A stretch of 64,000 nucleotides of DNA from Henriciella sp. (lineage in GTDB: Bacteria; Pseudomonadota; Alphaproteobacteria; Caulobacterales; Hyphomonadaceae). Of the stretch, positions 63,049-64,000 are shown one piece after another (the stretch's first letter is position 1; the number at the start of each line of letters is the position of its first letter). The stretch is from the NCBI RefSeq assembly GCF_029937755.1, contig NZ_JAPYPG010000006.1, positions 1-64,000 on the forward strand, given 5' to 3'. A model generated the notes under the pieces. It did not search any database. It had not been told where the DNA came from and saw only the letters and a list, made by a program, of their open reading frames with translations. A program made the position numbers and the translations under genes.

Positions 63049-64000
63049 ATGAAAGCCGTGAAGATCGCCGCCCCGGGCGGGTTCGACAAACTGACCCTCA
63101 CCGATCTGGACGATCCGGGAAAACCGGGCAAAGGCGAAATCCGCGTGCGCCTGCATGCCACCTCGCTCAATTTCCATGACCTGATCGTCGCCTCGGGCCA
63201 GAGCAAGCCGGAGGATGGCCGGATTCCGATGTCGGACGGGGCCGGCATGGTCGAGGCTGTCGGCGAAGGCGTTACGGGCTTTTCCGAGGGTGACCATGTG
63301 GTCTCCACCTTCTTCCCGCAATGGCTGGCCGGGCCGCCGCGTGTCTCGGACTTCTCGGGCACGCCCGGCGACGGCATCGATGGCTATGCCCGCGAGGTCG
63401 TCATCGCGCCGGAAACATCCTTCACGCACGCCCCGGCCGGCTGGAGCCATGCCGAGGCTGCCACGATCACCACGGCGGGCCTGACTGCCTGGCGCGCGCT
63501 TGTTGTCGATGGTGGACTCAAGGCCGGCGATACGGTGCTTGCGCTCGGAACGGGTGGGGTGTCCATTTACGCGGTGCAGATCGCCAAGATGATGGGCGCG
63601 GAAGTGATCGCGACGTCGTCCTCGAACGAGAAGCTCGAGCGCGTGAAGGCGCTCGGCGCCGATCATGTGATCAATTACAAGGAAGACGAGAAGTGGGGCT
63701 CCACCGTCATGAAGCTGACCGGCGGGCGCGGGGCTGACCAGGTCGTCGAAGTTGGCGGTCCGGGCACACTCGGCCAGTCGATCCGCGCGGTCCGCGTTGG
63801 AGGGCATATCGCCCTGATCGGTGTCCTCACAGGCGTCAGCGGTGATGTGCCGACAGCATTGCTCATGCAGAAGCAGGCCCGCGTCGAAGGCCTGATCGTC
63901 GGCTCGCGGTCCGATCAGGAGGATTTTGTCCGCGCGCTTGAAAAGGGCGGTATCAAGCCGGTGATCGATGAGCGTTTTGGCCTCGATACGCTGGGCGATG
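63049..64000 (+). CDS. Zinc-type alcohol dehydrogenase family protein (partial, right edge)
   Basis: The gene is absent from the ORF track because it runs off the window without a stop. It starts ATG 63049 after AAAGGAG. The 317 visible residues follow the MDR pattern: MKAVKIAAPGGFDKLTLTDL, HATSLNFHDLIVASGQSKPE, DGAGMVEAVGEGVTGFSEGD, and the nucleotide-binding LALGTGGVSIYAVQIAKMMG. The catalytic-zinc Cys of true alcohol dehydrogenases is missing at the usual site (LNFHDL), so it is closer to NADPH quinone-oxidoreductase-like zinc-independent members. It probably forms part of the VOC operon. Confidence 0.92.
   Translation, partial: MKAVKIAAPGGFDKLTLTDLDDPGKPGKGEIRVRLHATSLNFHDLIVASGQSKPEDGRIPMSDGAGMVEAVGEGVTGFSEGDHVVSTFFPQWLAGPPRVSDFSGTPGDGIDGYAREVVIAPETSFTHAPAGWSHAEAATITTAGLTAWRALVVDGGLKAGDTVLALGTGGVSIYAVQIAKMMGAEVIATSSSNEKLERVKALGADHVINYKEDEKWGSTVMKLTGGRGADQVVEVGGPGTLGQSIRAVRVGGHIALIGVLTGVSGDVPTALLMQKQARVEGLIVGSRSDQEDFVRALEKGGIKPVIDERFGLDTLGD

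Noticed and set aside
1-64000. CRISPR arrays, insertion sequences, integrases, rRNA
   Set aside because: No regularly spaced repeats, transposase or integrase motifs, or rRNA stretches were seen.

Overview
The window is high-GC, densely packed DNA from an alphaproteobacterium. The closest look is to the Hyphomonadaceae/Caulobacterales side (Hyphomonas, Henriciella and relatives); this is judged from gene content and protein style, not from a database search. Supporting signs are a petABC bc1 operon, an alphaproteobacterial direct-repeat LexA box (GTTC-N7-GTTC), an ELM1-family protein, DUF1285, DUF6111 and DUF1206 proteins, and an alpha-type DnaG without classical zinc ligands. Nearly all of it is chromosomal housekeeping sequence. 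Clear accessory traits appear only at the left end, beside the tRNA gene, at the toxin-antitoxin pair and around 50.5 kb.

Left end (1-2.8 kb): a low-GC, C-terminally truncated SIR2-like gene lies next to a two-gene cassette (TonB-domain protein and SlyD-like FKBP isomerase). The cassette is bracketed by a 135-bp imperfect direct repeat made of the 3' end of the neighbouring vWA gene. The 7 differences between the repeats are all synonymous. 2.6-9.8 kb: a leftward operon moxR - lipoprotein - DUF58 - DUF4159/BatA-like - vWA/GATase-like membrane protein. 9.9-13.5 kb: a rightward coupled operon DUF1285 - CoA pyrophosphatase - DUF6111 - CCA-adding enzyme, then an AbrB/MazE-type antitoxin and Doc toxin with their own promoter. 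13.5-17.8 kb: hemF, divergent from petA-petB-petC. Cytochromes b and c1 both carry extra periplasmic segments.

17.8-26.2 kb: DUF1206, mtnP, a LexA-box-controlled Y-family polymerase, a membrane protein coupled to apt, a large lipoprotein, a ClpP-like protease and an alpha/beta hydrolase. 26.2-26.9 kb: tRNA-Met(CAT) with a decayed coding remnant and a strong terminator. 26.9-42.2 kb, mostly leftward: an LhgO-like oxidoreductase, TPR/Sel1 proteins, trxB, a cation diffusion facilitator, an ELM1-like protein, greA, carB, two small lipoproteins, a TadG-like protein, acyl-CoA dehydrogenase, an MBL hydrolase and a PqiA-like protein.

42.3-51 kb: an M48 protease, a secreted protein, an S9 peptidase, carA coupled to a 2OG-Fe(II) oxygenase that probably uses a CTG start, divergent yqeY, and a caspase-like/TPR protein preceded by four exact 11-bp-spaced repeats. 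51-56.6 kb: a TetR regulator divergent from a CPBP protease, then dnaG and rpoD with a strong terminator. 56.7-64 kb: GFA, DUF72, DUF3592 and transglutaminase-like proteins, metY, a cysteine-containing HTH regulator, and a divergent operon VOC - YjbQ - VOC - zinc-type alcohol dehydrogenase that runs off the right edge.

No CRISPR array, rRNA, intact transposon or integrase was seen. The strongest candidates for a second look are the repeat-bracketed cassette beside the SIR2 remnant, the caspase gene with its 11-bp iterons, the CTG-start oxygenase overlapping carA, and the paired periplasmic insertions in the bc1 complex.
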